In this document: piece by piece, positions 26,190 through 39,650 of the stretch
Layout of the letters: each line of letters opens with the position of its first letter
Numbering within the stretch: position 1 is the stretch's first letter
Source of the DNA: Fasciolopsis buskii
Lineage: Eukaryota; Platyhelminthes; Trematoda; Plagiorchiida; Fasciolidae
Direction: 5' to 3'
Assembly: GCA_008360955.1 (NCBI GenBank)
Contig: LUCM01001703.1
Coordinates: 203,743-267,742 of the forward strand
Length of the DNA: 64,000 bases
The notes under the pieces: generated by a model
Databases searched by the model: none
Told to the model about the DNA's origin: nothing
What the model saw: only the letters and a program-made list of their open reading frames with translations
Position numbers and translations under genes: made by a program

Positions 26190-27065
26190 CGTAGTTACCC
26201 CACTGGACGGGATCTGAACTGGGTTCGAAGCTTGACTTGGTACAACGTCTTATTGATTGAGCTAGTCAGTCTTCGTCGTGCTATTTCTGCTAGCAGAGAT
26301 ATGTATACTGACGTTCCCTCCACCGTAATCATCCTAGGAACTTCCTTTTCTGTCTTCCACATCTGATCGATTAATCTAATTGGGAAACTATTTTCGGTGA
26401 GTACTCTTCTTACCGTCTGCAGTTCAGCTTCAAGAGTACCTTCGATGCATATTCTTTTTTCCTGGCTATGAGACATCAAATTAGGTTCCTCTTCACATTA
26501 ATAGGTACAAAGCTGTGAAAGTTGATGTATTGCCCATTCCACCTGGCTTTCCTGTGTACTGATCGCCGAATTGAGCCGTCTTCTCGATGACTTAGTTGTA
26601 CACCTAAGAATTTCATTGTTCATCTCCATCTCCATTGTGAATTTCACATATGCGTGAGCCGAGTTGAACTTATTCAACAGTTGGTTAGTTTTCGTCGAGG
26701 GGTTGAATGCATAGAAGACGTCATCCACATATATCGTCTGAATGAGTAGAGGGTCCGTATTGACGATTCAAGTGGCCCACGTTGCGCCTTTACCATGAAA
26801 ATGTTGGCTAGTAATGAAACGAGTAAGGATCCCATTGTTACACCTTTTAGGCGGCAAATTTGATTGTTAAATTTAAACTGGACGTTGTAGGTAGAAAAGA
26901 ACAGTATTTGCTTCAAGTCTACCATCAGAATACTTGTCACTAAGCCGCTGTTTCTCGATCTGCTCACAGACGTATTCGATTGTTTCCGTGATCGGAACGT
27001 TGGTAAGGGGTGCAGTGATTCAATAAAAGGACTGAAAATCCAAGGGGAACATGGTGCCCACCTAA
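26190..27065 (-). mobile_element. Penelope-like element reverse transcriptase fragment
   Basis: Minus-strand frames give the PLE reverse-transcriptase core in order: FNNQICRLKGVTMGSLL followed by SLLANIFM (26900-26800), then TIYVDDVFYAFNPSTKTNQ with the catalytic YVDD complementary to 26720-26731, then FTMEMEMNNEI, and further on ENSFPIRLIDQMWKTEKEVP and ARRRLTSSINKTLYQVKL (26400-26200). PLEs join this reverse transcriptase to a GIY-YIG endonuclease; here the endonuclease part is absent below 26190. At least two frameshifts break the frame (one just before YVDD, one near 26500). The copy is truncated at both ends. Its 5' end directly adjoins the 3' end of the RTE copy at 27141. Confidence 0.85.
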
Positions 27066-27140
27066 ACAGACGGGAAGATATAAGAATTCTACTGTAGGGA
27101 ATGCACAGAACCCACTCTAGCTGTAGAAAAAATTACTTTT

Positions 27141-30060
27141 TCAATCCTGCCGATTCGATAGCAAAAGACAACATGATCGCCGCTGTTCACGGTCCGCTGT
27201 CATATGCTTCAATCATTCCAGCCAAATATTTGACAGGCCTTTCAAACCCCGAGCACGAAAGTATGGGAGACCTAGTTTACTTAAGTCGGCTGTGCATTTT
27301 CTCATTCCACGTTGCCGCGTCATCTACTGACCTTCATGTGGCTTCTTCCACTCCGTGGGAAGAACACAAATAGAACACAATATAGCACACGAGTATTTGT
27401 CGCACGCAAAACGTGACCCACCCAACTTAGTCTACCAAGCTTCATACGTTGAGATAAGGTATTCTCAGAACCGGCACCTAATAATACATTCCTCACCTCT
27501 GCATCACTCACCCGGTCATTCCATCCAATCCTAGCGATACTGCGCAGACATCGGTGATCGAAAACCTCCAACTGACGAACATCTTTGATAAGCATACTCC
27601 AACAGAACTGAGCGCACTGCAGCAAAGTACACACGACCTTCCAACTTCAGTGCAATATCAGGCCCACGCCACAAGTGTTTCAGTTCAACGTAAGCAACTG
27701 GAGCCTTGAATATACGCATGTTTGTATCTACTACCGAACTAATGTTGGTCGACACGCAGCTGCCAACATAATTGAAACGGTCCACTTGCGTTAGTTCCTC
27801 TCCATCTAGTACCATGTTCGGGACTACTGTCTTCCGGTCCTGTGGCAGCACTATACACTTTGAAAGTGCTAAGCACATTGCTGAACTGAGGTATAAACCT
27901 CGAGAGTCTGTGTGGTGCACTTTGAGCATGGTCCATGGGCCAAGGATTAGAACAGGCCCATGACATCATCTGTGTAATCTAGTTTGCACACCTTTTCTCC
28001 AATTGTCAGAAAGATTCCTGCATCTTGGAGAACTCCTAGAGCATCTTCCATCACCTCGTCAATGACGAAGCTGATCAAGGAGGGTGAGATGGGACAGCGT
28101 TGTGGAAAGCCGCTAGTCATTTCGAATGAGCTTATTCTGCGAATACCCTCACGCGACCGTAGGAATGCGAGTGAAATGCTCGCAAAAGGTTCAAAAATTT
28201 CGTTGGTTTACCACCCTTCCGATGGAGAGCACCATCCGATCCACTGAGTCGAAAGCACCTTTCCAGTCCAGAGAGAGTGCAGTCGTACGTCAATAGTCTA
28301 TGTGGCACGTTTCCAGTAACTGTCGAAGGCTGAATGCAACCTCGACCTGGACGAAATCCGGCCTGCTGTTCGACGCAGCAATAGCGAAATTGACATCTTA
28401 GTAACTATCGGAATTAAACTAATCCCACGAAGACCGCCATAGCCACTCCGCGTGTCATTCTTGAAAATGTGTACAATCAGTATCTCGCCGCATGAAAACG
28501 GAATGCGCTCCTCATTCCAAATATCATGAGGCAAGGAGGTAAGTGATTTCACCAGAGCTTCCCCACCCAATTTGAAAAGATCTGGGGTAGTTCATCGGGA
28601 ACGGCTGCTTTTCCCCTGTTCAGAAGCCGAATGATCGACTGCATTTCCACTTCCGTTGGGGGTCAAGTGACACCTCCAAAGGATTCACAGCTGCAGACGT
28701 CGGCATAAATACGTAAGCGTTCGGACGGCCAAACTGATCCTAGAAATGCTCTGTCTCAACGGTCCAGCCTTTGTTATCTACCATGGATGGGCTCTCCAGT
28801 CCTATCGCACACGACTTCACTAACCGAAGTTCATCGCCCACCGCAGTTACGTATAAGCTTAAACAGTCTTTGGCTGTTATCTGAAGCGGCCACCACTTCC
28901 ATCTCTTCGGCTGCCTTAACCCACCAGGTTTCGCAGTCATTCTTAAAACTTATCGGTAACGGATGCTGCAACTTTCGCCGTACCTGATTCACTTCTTTGT
29001 AGTTAGGAAGCTGAAGTTTTTCTTCAATAGACCCAGAGAGCCTTGCGAGATCCAGTTTCTTTGATGAACGCTAGATCTAGGGCCACAGACGATACCTGCT
29101 GCCAAATGCATCGCCTGCTTGATTTCGTCCCAGCGCTAGTCCTCACTTCTGCTCGTCGGAGTTCTTAGTTCATCTGATAGTTTCTGCTCATAGCTTTTGC
29201 AAACAGCCGAATGAGACAGTCATTTGATAGCCAATCGAGTTTGTGGCCTGCGTCGATAACCGTTGAGCGGTAGCAAAAATCGCATTAAAACCAACGCAAC
29301 GCATGATTCGATTGGACCCACATGGTCCAGTATGATCTACAGCTCTGGACAGAACCGCGCCAATGGTAGCTAACTGTGATATGGTCAGTCTGACTCATGG
29401 TACCTGTCGATTTAGAGCGCCATGTCGCTGTGTGACGCGAACTGTGTCGAAAATTCGTACTAGATAGGAATAAATGATTATCTGCACAGAATTGGAGGAG
29501 TCTTTCTCCGTTATCTGTTCGCTGAGCATGCAAGGCGCATCGCCCACCTAAACAGGACTCCGATGCACTAAGTTTTTCAACTTGCGCATTAAAATCACCT
29601 GCAACCACTATAATGCCAGATCGTTTGCTCTTCCGAACAAGGGTGACGAGGTCATCGTAAAACCCGTCTTTCTCCATGTCAGTGCTGCAGTCTGTTGGGG
29701 TGTATCCCGTGATGACAAATAATCTGCGATTAACACTACTATCCTTCCGGATGCCGACTGATCCATGCAGCCTCACGGCGCAAAAGCGACTGTTGACTGG
29801 GATCCAGTCTAGGGGCTGATTCAGCCTTCTCACTCAAGACTATTCCTACACCACGTTGACCCACAGCTTGAGCTGCTTCGTCTCCTGAAGTGTGACGGAA
29901 ATATCTTGACGAGATATTAGGCGCAGTTGGTTGAATTACTCTACTCGAATTCTGAATCCGTTTTTCACTCACGCAGCAGACATCAATCGAATGTGAGTCC
30001 ACTGTCAGAGTCAAACACGCCTGTTGGCCAGCTTGCATGAGTGTGTGCACGTTAAAGAAG
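27141..30060 (-). mobile_element. RTE-type non-LTR retrotransposon, near full-length but inactive
   Basis: Best-preserved RTE copy, read right to left. Endonuclease: frames at 30050-29739 and 29833-29285 contain SEKAESAPRLDPSQQ, LFVITGYTPTDCS, VVAGDFNAQ (complement of 29582-29605) and DHITVSYHWRGSV. Linker: about 28940-28740. Reverse transcriptase: WNEERIPFSCGEILIVHIF and GLRGISLIPIVTK (28510-28390), GFRPGRGC, AFDSVDR in a shifted frame, KLDYTDDVMGLF with the catalytic YTDD at 27965-27976, then FNYVGSCVSTN. C-terminus: RQLEVFDHRCLRSIARIGW and LGRLSWVGHVLRATNTRV (27580-27400), continuing as KCTADLSKLGLPYF to a natural-looking stop at 27141-27143. Endonuclease nicking and target-primed reverse transcription are the family's known functions. 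Frameshifts and stops, for example between EN and RT, make it non-functional. Confidence 0.85.
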
Positions 30061-31164
30061 CCGAGATTCAGAGGATGAGGAATCTTAAGAAAATGTTAGC
30101 TAGCAGAATGTAAACCAGTTACTGCACTTTTTGACAATGAACCAATGCGAATTTCAGGCTTGTTATCAGTGTGAGTGATTGAATACAGAAGAGACAGGTC
30201 GACTTCTCCAACTGGCATCCTTCTGTTGCCCATGACCTCGATCCCAAAAAATGGTGTGCTTCTGAATTTCATTGATATAAGAAGTATGAAAGCAAGAGAT
30301 TAAGGGGAAACAAATGTCTACTGACCCAAAACCTTCGTCTACTCTACGTTATGAAAATTGAAAATCCGCGCTCGACTTTGTTTCGGACAGACTAGACGGT
30401 TGTCTCTACTGATTGCATGAATACGAAAATCTTTTCGTGATTTCCAACACTGTTCTCTGGTCCTCCTTTCTGAAGTAACTGGGCAGATTACATCAAAGTT
30501 CCGATGCAATCAGTTAGTTATTTCACCTTAATTATTTTGTCTCGTAATAATAGGCAACGGTCAACGTAAACCGTGGAAGATAAATACAACACTAGTGTTT
30601 ATTTGTGTTACTGTAACTCAATTTTTCTGCCAGGTCGTTCTTGTTTTGGTTCAAGAATAGTCTTTTCTTTATGAATAAAATATCATAGCTGATTTTATCA
30701 CATCGAGTATGTGAAATAATCGACACGGCATCAATTTCTAACTTGCACATGACTACCGACTGTGATCACATCACCTTGGCCGTTATTCACTCATCTCAGC
30801 GAACAATCAAATCAGCCCCTCACATTCATGTGGTGAAACAAGCAAATCAGTCTTATTCAAAGTTGCCCCAAGCAGAATCCAGCATTTTGAATGAGACACC
30901 GGACTGACTACCCAAGGGCCAAAGGCCGGCGCATCTCGGAGCTCAAGATGCTTAAGATGCACTCGAGGACGATTAGGGGTGGCTGTTAAAAGCAAGCATC
31001 CCTGACCTGTGCACTGATTACAAATGAAAATAGCTACTATAGTAATAACGACAGCAGAGAATTTATATAATGCGTAATGACTAATGAAGAGGCCGGCGGC
31101 CAGTTTTAGGCTCTTTCATTTATTTTTTTGTTTCCCTTATGAATAAAATTGCAATGTGCATCAT
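30061..31164. other. no recognised gene
   Basis: Region upstream (5') of the RTE copy. No gene or clear repeat was recognised; it may include the element's untranslated leader. Confidence 0.4.
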
Positions 31165-31300
31165 TTTTCAGGAAGGGGGCCGCGACCATTAGAGGGCTGC
31201 CAGGTGGAGGAGTCGGTGGGAGGATTCCAACCTGCTACCTTCACGTCCAAACGCCAAGAACAATTTCTCTTGACCACGGCACATGTCCAAATCCGCGATA
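31165..31300 (-). mobile_element. tRNA-derived SINE-like fragment (family A, copy 2)
   Basis: On the minus strand an A-box-like CCGTGGTCAAGAG is followed by TTGGCGTTTGGACGTG, then the B-box-like AGGTTGGAATCC, and the tail CCCCCTTCCTGAAA. The arrangement and core words match 6979-7095. This copy keeps both promoter boxes better and therefore supports a tRNA origin. Confidence 0.5.
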
Positions 31301-33271
31301 CGTACATCTTGGCCGTCGCCGGTTAGTTGAGGCGATCGTAAGTCCAGGTTTGATCATAATGGTTTTGATGCAATGTTTAACGCGGATAAGCGATGCCCAC
31401 AGGGGTCTGGCCTAAGGTGATTCCCCATGTGATACATGGTTCGCATTCAGTTGTGCATGGTGAAACAATCGGGAAAGCGTTTTCGCGACACCGCACAGAA
31501 ATTTGGTTTTAAATCACTTCAGATCGTGGATCGATCCGTAGTGGCACCAAAAATGGTTGGAATATAGATTCAGGTGAGGTTTGAACAACATTTTAAACGA
31601 AGGTTGGCGAGGACACTTTTGAAGCCACAGTGGTTTCCTTGTGATGTGTTAAAGAAACAGCACTTTCACTGTCACCTGAGTTCAGTGGTTTACTTTCGCC
31701 GTCAAGCGTCAGCAGTTTTACGAGAAATCCTTGTCCTGCAGTCGGTGAGCGTGCGAAGGCTCATTGGCCTGTTTGATGGACCCAATAAGTAGCTGACTCT
31801 TATGCATTTTCACCCCTTAGTTTTGACCGAAAACACGAATTCACAGACGAGTAGGAATGAGTAAAATGCAATCTCCTGTGGAGAACACCAGTGAGAACTG
31901 GTCACACAAACAGGCTTGGTTTGAATCACGCGCAACTTTCTCAAGTAGTGCTTGCTGTTCCCGAGGCGCCCCTTAGAGGGAGAAACAATGGGACTGTTTC
32001 TCCGTTGCGTGTTTAATGCGTGTCCGTCTGTCGTATGCCACGCGTTTTTGCCCTGGTCTGTCGGATCGTCATGGCGGGAACAGCTGCACTGATGGTACGA
32101 ACAGCCGTGGATGAACATAACCAACAGGCGACGATCTGTACGGGTGTCGGAGACGTTCATCCCATTTGTGGGTCTGACGGTCAGCCGGTCGGTCGGTCGG
32201 TCGATTACGAAGACGATCCCTGCTGAGCAGAACAGCCGGGAACCGTGTTCCAGTCGCAGCTTTTATCGTTCCTATTATTTTTCATGTTGCGCTAAACTGA
32301 ATTGGTGCACCACTGGAAAACTGAAGAAGTGGGCCGGTAGTACAATGACTAGATGACAAACAACCCAGACTATTTGGGCCTGCACAGCTTTTATATTTAC
32401 TAACCTGATTTTGTGCAGAACTGTACAACGTTTCTTCTGGTCCATGAAAAGCTGAAGCTTGCTTAAGTGAGTAAATATTACAAATGCTGTCGTACTTTAG
32501 TCAAAATGGAACCAAACAGGGTGCCGAATTTGCGAAGATATTGCACCAGCTGTGTGCTAACCAATAGAAGAATCACTATGAGTTCAACAGATGTTAGATA
32601 TAGTTCTCTGGTGGACTTATCATTATAGAAGTTTTTCACTTAGTTCTTCACTGGTCGTTGCGTCGCTCCCTAGTCCGGTTAACAAATTTGACATTTAGTT
32701 TATTTGAACACCTGAAAAGCAGCTAGCACATCAAATATTTTAGCGACTGTCGGTGCTTTGAACATTGTCGGTGGCTTCCTCGAGGATAGCCTATCGTTTG
32801 TCAAACCAAAGTAATCCCGATTCCACAGGGTCATACGACTTGCCAAATGTCACAAGAAGTTGAACAAATCAAATCTGTGAATATAAGCATTACTTTTTAA
32901 CAGGTCCGATCGAACAGACCCCAAACTCATCGACTTTTTGGCTCTCAATGCGGTTTTGTATCGCGTTCAATGTACCCGACTAGGTGTATGCGACCACCCA
33001 CACCTCATCAAACGATCGCCTGAGTGCTCCGGACGAAAAACAGGTGTGGCTGCAACGCTTGTATTTTTATGTTGATCCACCTGGGTTGCACATGTACTTG
33101 ATTCTTTTCGCTGAGCAAATGAGCCTACTGATGAGAGGTAGGTCACCGGATCAACAAGGCTCCCGGCCGCAGGGTGTCATGATGGGTTCCGTCCGAATTT
33201 GAAAACTGTTTGTGAACTTCATCCATATTCCCAATCGCTCATGCAGGTGTGAGATTTTTGGCCAATAATGG

Positions 33272-33275
<4 letters not shown>
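31301..33275. other. no recognised gene; small GGTC run
   Basis: No family was recognised. A GGTC tetranucleotide run lies at 32186-32202. A 116-codon minus frame (31810-32160) is histidine/cysteine rich but has no identifiable motif. Confidence 0.45.

Positions 33276-33349
<74 letters not shown>
33276..33349. repeat. long (TA)n microsatellite
   Basis: About 74 bases of uninterrupted TA. It is the tail of the hammerhead module that lies immediately to the right and reads on the minus strand. Confidence 0.95.
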
Positions 33350-33351
<2 letters not shown>

Positions 33352-33640
33352 AGCAGCAAGTAGCATAGTATCTGGATGTGTAAACAAAATTTGCCCGGGA
33401 GCACACGACCGGTTTCGCGGTTACTGTCATTCGTCAGGATGCGTACCCGATGCTCTCTTGTCCAAACATCCGCATACTTTTACACTCCGAATGGACCTTT
33501 CTCACCATAATCGAAGTTGTAGCATCTGTAGCATTAGGAACGAGGGCAGAATGCCACACTGGTGGCTCTTGGTACAATTGACTATCCCTTAAATTTCGCT
33601 TGTAAAACCCGAGTATCTCTTCCTGTCTGGTCATTCAGTA
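33350..33640 (-). mobile_element. hammerhead/TA module with PLE-like flank, decayed ribozyme
   Basis: Reading leftwards on the minus strand: a 66-codon frame (33634-33434), the words GTTTGGACAAGAGAGCATCG, the hammerhead core CTGACGA (complement of 33431-33437), GAAA (33413-33416), CCGGTC, then GTGTGC (33401-33406) that can pair with the stem I strand, then a spacer ending in the TA run. The cleavage triplet GTC is kept, but the helix II strand that should read GCGG is changed to ATGA and one base of stem I is missing, so cleavage is doubtful. The sequence closely matches the copies at 45.2 and 46.5 kb. Confidence 0.7.
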
Positions 33641-36600
33641 TGGTGAAGGAACTCGAGAACATTTTCACTTCTTACAGACTTTTAGCATTCGTGCTTCAAT
33701 ACATTCAAGTATACAGTTTGCATATCTGGGAACAAAATTTTAAGCTGTGTAGCGCGTACAAGGTATGAATATCGGCAAGTTGAACAGAAATAACTTGGAA
33801 CAACAACAACGACAACGACAACAACAACATCAACAATCGGAGAAAAGAAAAATGTCTCGAATTGACTACTCCGTTGACCAAATTTCCCCGAAAGCGCCTA
33901 CTGCTGCTCTGCAGTTATGCTTCACATTATAGGTGCGGTTTTTTACGTGTTTTGCAATCTGTTTTTCGCGGTTGCCGACTGCAGCTACGTCTGTCGATGA
34001 TTTCGCCTCCCATTCAGTCTTATCACATGCACTCGAGCGAGGACGATAAAATGACATCTGACTGTTACATTTAGTCGTGGTAATCAAGCAGATTATGTAG
34101 GTGCACAGAGGTCTGAACTCACTGGTCGATTGTTCCTCCTCCCTCCGGTCTCTCAGGCTTATCATTTCTGTTTTGATTCTCCCTCCCAATGCCGGCCCAT
34201 TTCGCTTGTGAGTTTGCCAGACCAATTTTTCTTTGCTCCAGAAATAAGCCCAACGGTCGATTCCCTACCTCGCCTTCTGGTTTGCAGTCGCTCAGATCGT
34301 TAGCTCGTGCGTCATTTTCCTATGTACAATCGGGTTTGTCCGTCAGTCCCGTCTCCCAAGCCCGATCCATCCTGACTGTCGGCCGGCCCACCGGATAGAA
34401 ACAAGGCCTTCTTATGCTTTTGGCATCAGCCGATAGATTCAACTTAAACTAAGAATCACAGTGATGCTGTAGATCCGTTAGTTTTGAACAAGAACATTGT
34501 TCTCTGTTCAATATTAGCAAATCAAGCTACGGAGTGTTTTGAGGAACGAAAGGACTACTACTTATAACCGTTTTAAGCATACAGGGAAAGAGAGATGGAG
34601 TAACTGGTAGCAGCAGTACGACTGATCTTTACTTCTGTTTGTATCTACTCTTAGTCCTCAGGTCCACCAAAGGTCTGGGAACAAAGTTACCACTAAGAGA
34701 AATGTGAGAAACAGTGGGTGGTACATCCGGTTCAGTAAAATACATGTCCAAAGGTTTACGGCAAATGGAAATTTTTTTGCTTTGCTTCTTGTGAAAGTTG
34801 GACTTCACCATTACTTATCCAATAGGAATCGAAGTGTAGCGAATGTCTGAGGTTGGTAACTGCGGTATCATCGGATCTCGTCACTGGTCGCGAAGGGACA
34901 TTGTGTTCGTTATTCTACACAAAGCTAGTTATGCCGTTAGAGTGAATGAAGCCTAAATTTCGAGAAAAAATGTGATTCCAGTAGTTGTGAAGACCACTTT
35001 AGGCAGTTTATTCCACTACCATCCTTCAGTTTTTTCATCTCCAAACTGAAAATCTGTTTACTTTTTCCGTTTCTTTTCAAAATTTAAACCAACAGGACAA
35101 CACGGCCGGACTTGCAAACGAAACCGCTGACTGTTGTAAAGCTTAAGACAGCCAAGTAATAAAAATACCCCAATATTGATCGTCATATTCATCGAAGTAA
35201 CTGGGACTTGAAGGTCACCGGAAAATTCGCATATGAGATTCGGACACAGAAATGCCAATCATAGATAGGTTTTCCAAGTCCCAAGATTTTTTAAGCTTTC
35301 AGTTTTATTAGTGTTCGTTCATATTTCAACTGACTGGAATTTCTCCTCGTTGAACCAGTTAAGAAGAACTAAATTGTGTAAACCGAGTACAGGCCAGGTA
35401 GACTGTTGGAACAAATCTACCGTCTTTATTCCGAGTGCGAAGAGGATTGTCTGGAAAAAACCTGCATTTATCCGAAAGAGAAATTCAAGACGGACCTATT
35501 AGTTTCCATTCAAGTGCCACCTACATTTTCGTCAATCGGAACAGGAAGCAAGACCATTTGAATCTAATCCTCCAGATGGCAACTCTGACCCAATGCTTGC
35601 GAAATTACCTAATGTACGTGTTTTATTGTTCGACAAGATAATCATAACCGGGTCACATATGTTGGCGTTTCAAAGGCATGCGGTTTGTAACGAATTCTTT
35701 GCCTGTGACTCTCTCTCTCTGAGTCCCACGGCACTTTTGGTCACAAATGCACGTTGTTGACCAGAAGAACCAAGTCGAATGAGCACTAGAGACCATCGTC
35801 AAATAAGCCCTTTCATTCATCAGAAGCCACAACAAAAACATCCATATGACTTACATGCACAGGTGCGTGTGTTCGTGGTTTGTCCTTTTGTTTCGCATGC
35901 ACGATACTTTCTGCTACCGCCTACACTAGTGTTTGTTGGTGCCATCAGTATCACCATCATCATCATCATCATCATCATCCACACAACAACCTCGTGAACA
36001 ATGTATCAGTTTCCTCACCGAAATGGGCGTTGGCGTCCCAGATACACAGATGCAACAGACCCAAATGAAGGACGACTTCCGAGTGTGTGCACATTTGCTT
36101 GAGCGATAGTCTGGACATGCGTTACTGTGGCTGGTTTTGAATGAATAATTCCAGTTAAATTACCGGCTTTCTTAATTGTTGATTAGGCTAATAGAGGTTA
36201 CAGCCGTACCGGGCGTTCTTTGACCCTCAGCTGTTGAACCCGGCCTCATTAGGTTAGAACGTTCGTACTAACAGTTGTACACTTTCTTCTTTATCATGTG
36301 CTAACAAAATCACACTAAGGATTATCGTGTACACCCATAGTAACTCGACGAAGACGGTGCATAGTTCAGACTCAGAACGTGCGATTAGGGCATGATTAAC
36401 TCCCACCCTCAACCCAAATATTGGGTTTGTGAAAATTCCACCTGCGAATACGATCATCGGTGGCATTTGCGCACGACGAAAGTAGCGGTAGTTACGAATA
36501 TGTATTTGAACAAAGTTTGATTTTGATTTTCACCTTTTCCTGTCAGTTGCCTAGTCTGAAAGTTTGTCCATCATCATCGTATACGGAAAACATAAGCTCA

Positions 36601-37380
36601 CATTTCGACTGAAAAGTCACGGACTGTTTTACCCATGCCGGAGTGAGTCATGGACATGAATGGAGATGAAATTCCGCTCACACGATGATGCTGTGATCGT
36701 GCTCCATCCGTGACAGTTGCGAGGATTGACGCATAGTGCATCTCTATCGATAAACTGGACAAGAAGATTGTGAGTGGAGAATATTTCACTCTGGGTATAT
36801 CGTACTAAAGCCTAGAAATGCAGGAGACATTAGATGCCACATATAGGTTACAAAATTTGCGATTTCTGTTTGACTTTTCGACGAAAATCGGGAATGCGGC
36901 TAGTACGTATGCGTAAGTATATTATACGTAAGCACACGATGCTTGTACAATTCTCCCGGGATTCTAAGAAAAGAATTTCGTGCTTTACATTCAGTACTGT
37001 TTCTTTCACTTATAAAAATGAACCGATCTACATTCATTGCCTTTCGAGGCGGCTTGAAATGCTCCTCTGCAACTTTCACCTAGGAACTCGTTCTATTTTT
37101 TGTTTTCTTCTTCTCTTGCAATAAATCCCAGACTCTGTTGTTTCAGGTCTAACTTACAGTTTAACGTCAAAGGGAAAAGTATGGGTTGAACTGTGCTTCA
37201 GTCTTCGTGCATACTCTCGTCTCACCCAGACTTTCATGGTGTAGTGTGTGGAATTGATGTTGCCCGTCGGACTCCACTTTCCTCGCGCAACCCTCAGGCC
37301 ATTCAACCAACGTCATACCACACCTAAGTTTCGGACTCACTAGAGCTCACTTGGGGGTTTATTTCCTCCAATGAACCCAA
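33641..37380. other. no recognised gene; CAA and CAT microsatellites
   Basis: Contains an imperfect CAA/CGA run at about 33799-33836 and a CAT run at 35954-35980, whose poly-histidine translation is not a real protein. Remaining frames have no recognisable domain. Confidence 0.5.
35954..35980. repeat. (CAT)n microsatellite
   Basis: Nine uninterrupted CAT/ATC units. Confidence 0.95.
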
Positions 37381-37440
37381 GGTTCGAACCCGGGCTTTAC
37401 AACTGGGGTCGTGCTTGTTAGCACTGGGCCACTAGACCCC
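37381..37440 (-). mobile_element. tRNA-like SINE head
   Basis: The minus strand starts GGGGTCTAGTGGCCC, with the A-box TAGTGGCCCAGTG (complement of 37422-37434) and a perfect B-box CGGGTTCGAACC (complement of 37381-37392) about 30 bases later. The spacing fits an internal polymerase III promoter. The arms do not form a complete cloverleaf and there is no acceptor stem match after the B-box, so a SINE or tRNA pseudogene is more likely than a working tRNA. Confidence 0.5.
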
Positions 37441-39650
37441 GTTTCGTTTAGTCAGAATTACCGAGTTAAGATTGTATAGATGTCGCACTTAGCGACACCC
37501 ATAAGTACCTAACCGCTTCGAGGGAAAACAGCAAGTGCTCCGGTAACTTCATTCGATTGGTGGTAAATTATCAACATGGTCACGTAAACCCAGGCCATAT
37601 TCCGACGAATTAAGTCCTCTGCTAGTCGTAGAATCCTGTTCATCCGACCCATGACCATGTAGGATATGTATTCCTTCGGCCAAGGCATACGATGAAAAGA
37701 AAGAGTTTGAACAGGCGTGCTGCCATCAGAATTTCTGTGCCAACTTTTCCCAGTACTTCGACCAAATAAGACGAGCCAGTTGACGCCATTGTTCGCGGCT
37801 GCGTCACCAAATAAGCTTGTCGCTTCTCGTTCAATACCGGAAGCCTAGTGTTAGCGTGACCGCGCACAAATAAGAAAGATGTACCGGGACCCATACAGGT
37901 CACTGTAAGCAAGGTCCTTCATTCGGAGTGGGAATGTACTCTGTAGCCCTTTTGTAGTATCGCATTGTTTGCCGAAGCTTGGAGCCTGATTTGGCACTGA
38001 CCACCCCTCATCAACCAGGCCTTCACCGTATCTTCCATATGGAACTACGCCATAATAGCTTGGAGAGAAGAGGAGCCGGTATGATATCTGTTCCAGAAGG
38101 GAAGAAATACACAGGCTTGTCGGCAATGGCACGTGAATGCATGTCAAACAAAGCACGGGAAACTGAATGTTACTGACACGGCTGAGGGGAGATGGGGGGT
38201 AGGATAAGGTAGCCTGGTTTACTTGCGTTCGTGTGCATGCCGCCGAGGTCCGCACTGGATCGCAACTCGCTGTTCAACCGGATAGACAAAGGACGGGGGT
38301 AGTACAGACTGCCAAACTGCCTCAAACGTTTCGTTGCTGCTGTTATTGCTTTCGTCGACGATGTGTGGATCACGCGACCACCACTGCTTATGGGTGGCCG
38401 ATGAGCAATTAGCACTGAGGCGCTTCGCAGGTGAGTGCGCGAGTGACTGGAGGCCCGGCATGCGGGCCAAGCCTCCCAAATTAACCAGCTGTCATCTCTG
38501 GACCAATTTTCTTCCGGGTTTGACTAACGTCTGACTCGCACATGTGCAAATATGGACAAAAAAACGCACATCCATTTCCTCTAGCTTACTACCCGACCGG
38601 GTGCACCGTTGCACACAAACCACAAAAGCACGAGCAACCAGCGGACTGCTCCGCGAGTTAAACTACCTTCCGTGTCCCCATACCTCTCAGATTATCTGCT
38701 CATCGCAGACCCAACCCCCTACCACAGAACCCCAACCACAGCGAATACAGTGGACCGCGCGAAAGGTGACAGCAAACTCACACCATTCCCGACATTGGTG
38801 TGCCTTTGTGCACATCGCTGCTGCTACCGCTGCCGCCACCGCCGCTCCTACTGCCATCGTTGCCGTTATCAGAGGGATTTTCTAGGCTTTGTTACTACCT
38901 CATCCGGTTGCCGTTGCCGTTATTACCCGAGTGTATCACTACGTTTTACAAGGCATTACTCTTCCACGCCTTTTGTTAGTTTGCACTCCTTCATTCACAG
39001 TAAACCGCCCAGTGCAGCCACGGCAACCATAACCATCTTTTCCCAATTTCGAAATCAAATTAGGCTACCGACTTTATCTCATGTAAGAGCCATTCGATTA
39101 GGTTAATGGTTTGCGTGTTTCGATCGCTCACCCCGAGTAGGACCAATGTACGTATTCCAACCGGACAGATGAACAGTCTCCTGCTACATTTGGAAATGAC
39201 AGTAAATGGACGGGGGTGGATGGGGATCGGTCAATCTGAAAAATTGTGTAGTTAGTTGCGTCGGTGACACATGTGGAGAACTAATTGTTGCCTTGCCTAC
39301 AGGCTGTCATGCGGAGTTGAACTGGAATAAAACTGTGACACGCCTCTCGGCCTTATATTTTGATTAGGTAGTCGTTTTCAGCATTGCAAAGCTTGTCTTT
39401 AGTGCTCGAGACGAGGCTGCATCCTGTATCCGAAGATTGCTATCTGTTCAGCACTTAGATTTGGTTTACTTTCACACGTACACACATGGAAGAGATCACA
39501 AACAGAAGCATACGTGAGAGAAGACTTTCTACTAGCTGAGGCCTGGTTCAGGCCTCGAGACGTATAGCACGACGAAGGTGACCAATCGTTTGGTTGACAG
39601 ACGGTGAAGAAATTAAACTATTTGGTCAATTAATCGGCTTGGATACAGAG
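37441..39650. other. no recognised gene; GC-richer segment
   Basis: Several overlapping frames of 80-165 codons (37640-39106) occur on both strands because the segment is somewhat GC-richer and stop-poor. None resembles a known family, and 38811-38870 is an imperfect GCY-type triplet tract. Confidence 0.4.

Noticed and set aside
33151..33404. Tyr-Ile repeat proteins
   Set aside because: Translation of the TA microsatellite and its flanks.
35880..36068. Histidine-rich protein
   Set aside because: Produced by the CAT microsatellite; no conserved flanking sequence.
37381..37440. Functional tRNA gene
   Set aside because: Promoter boxes are good but acceptor and anticodon arms do not pair into a full cloverleaf.
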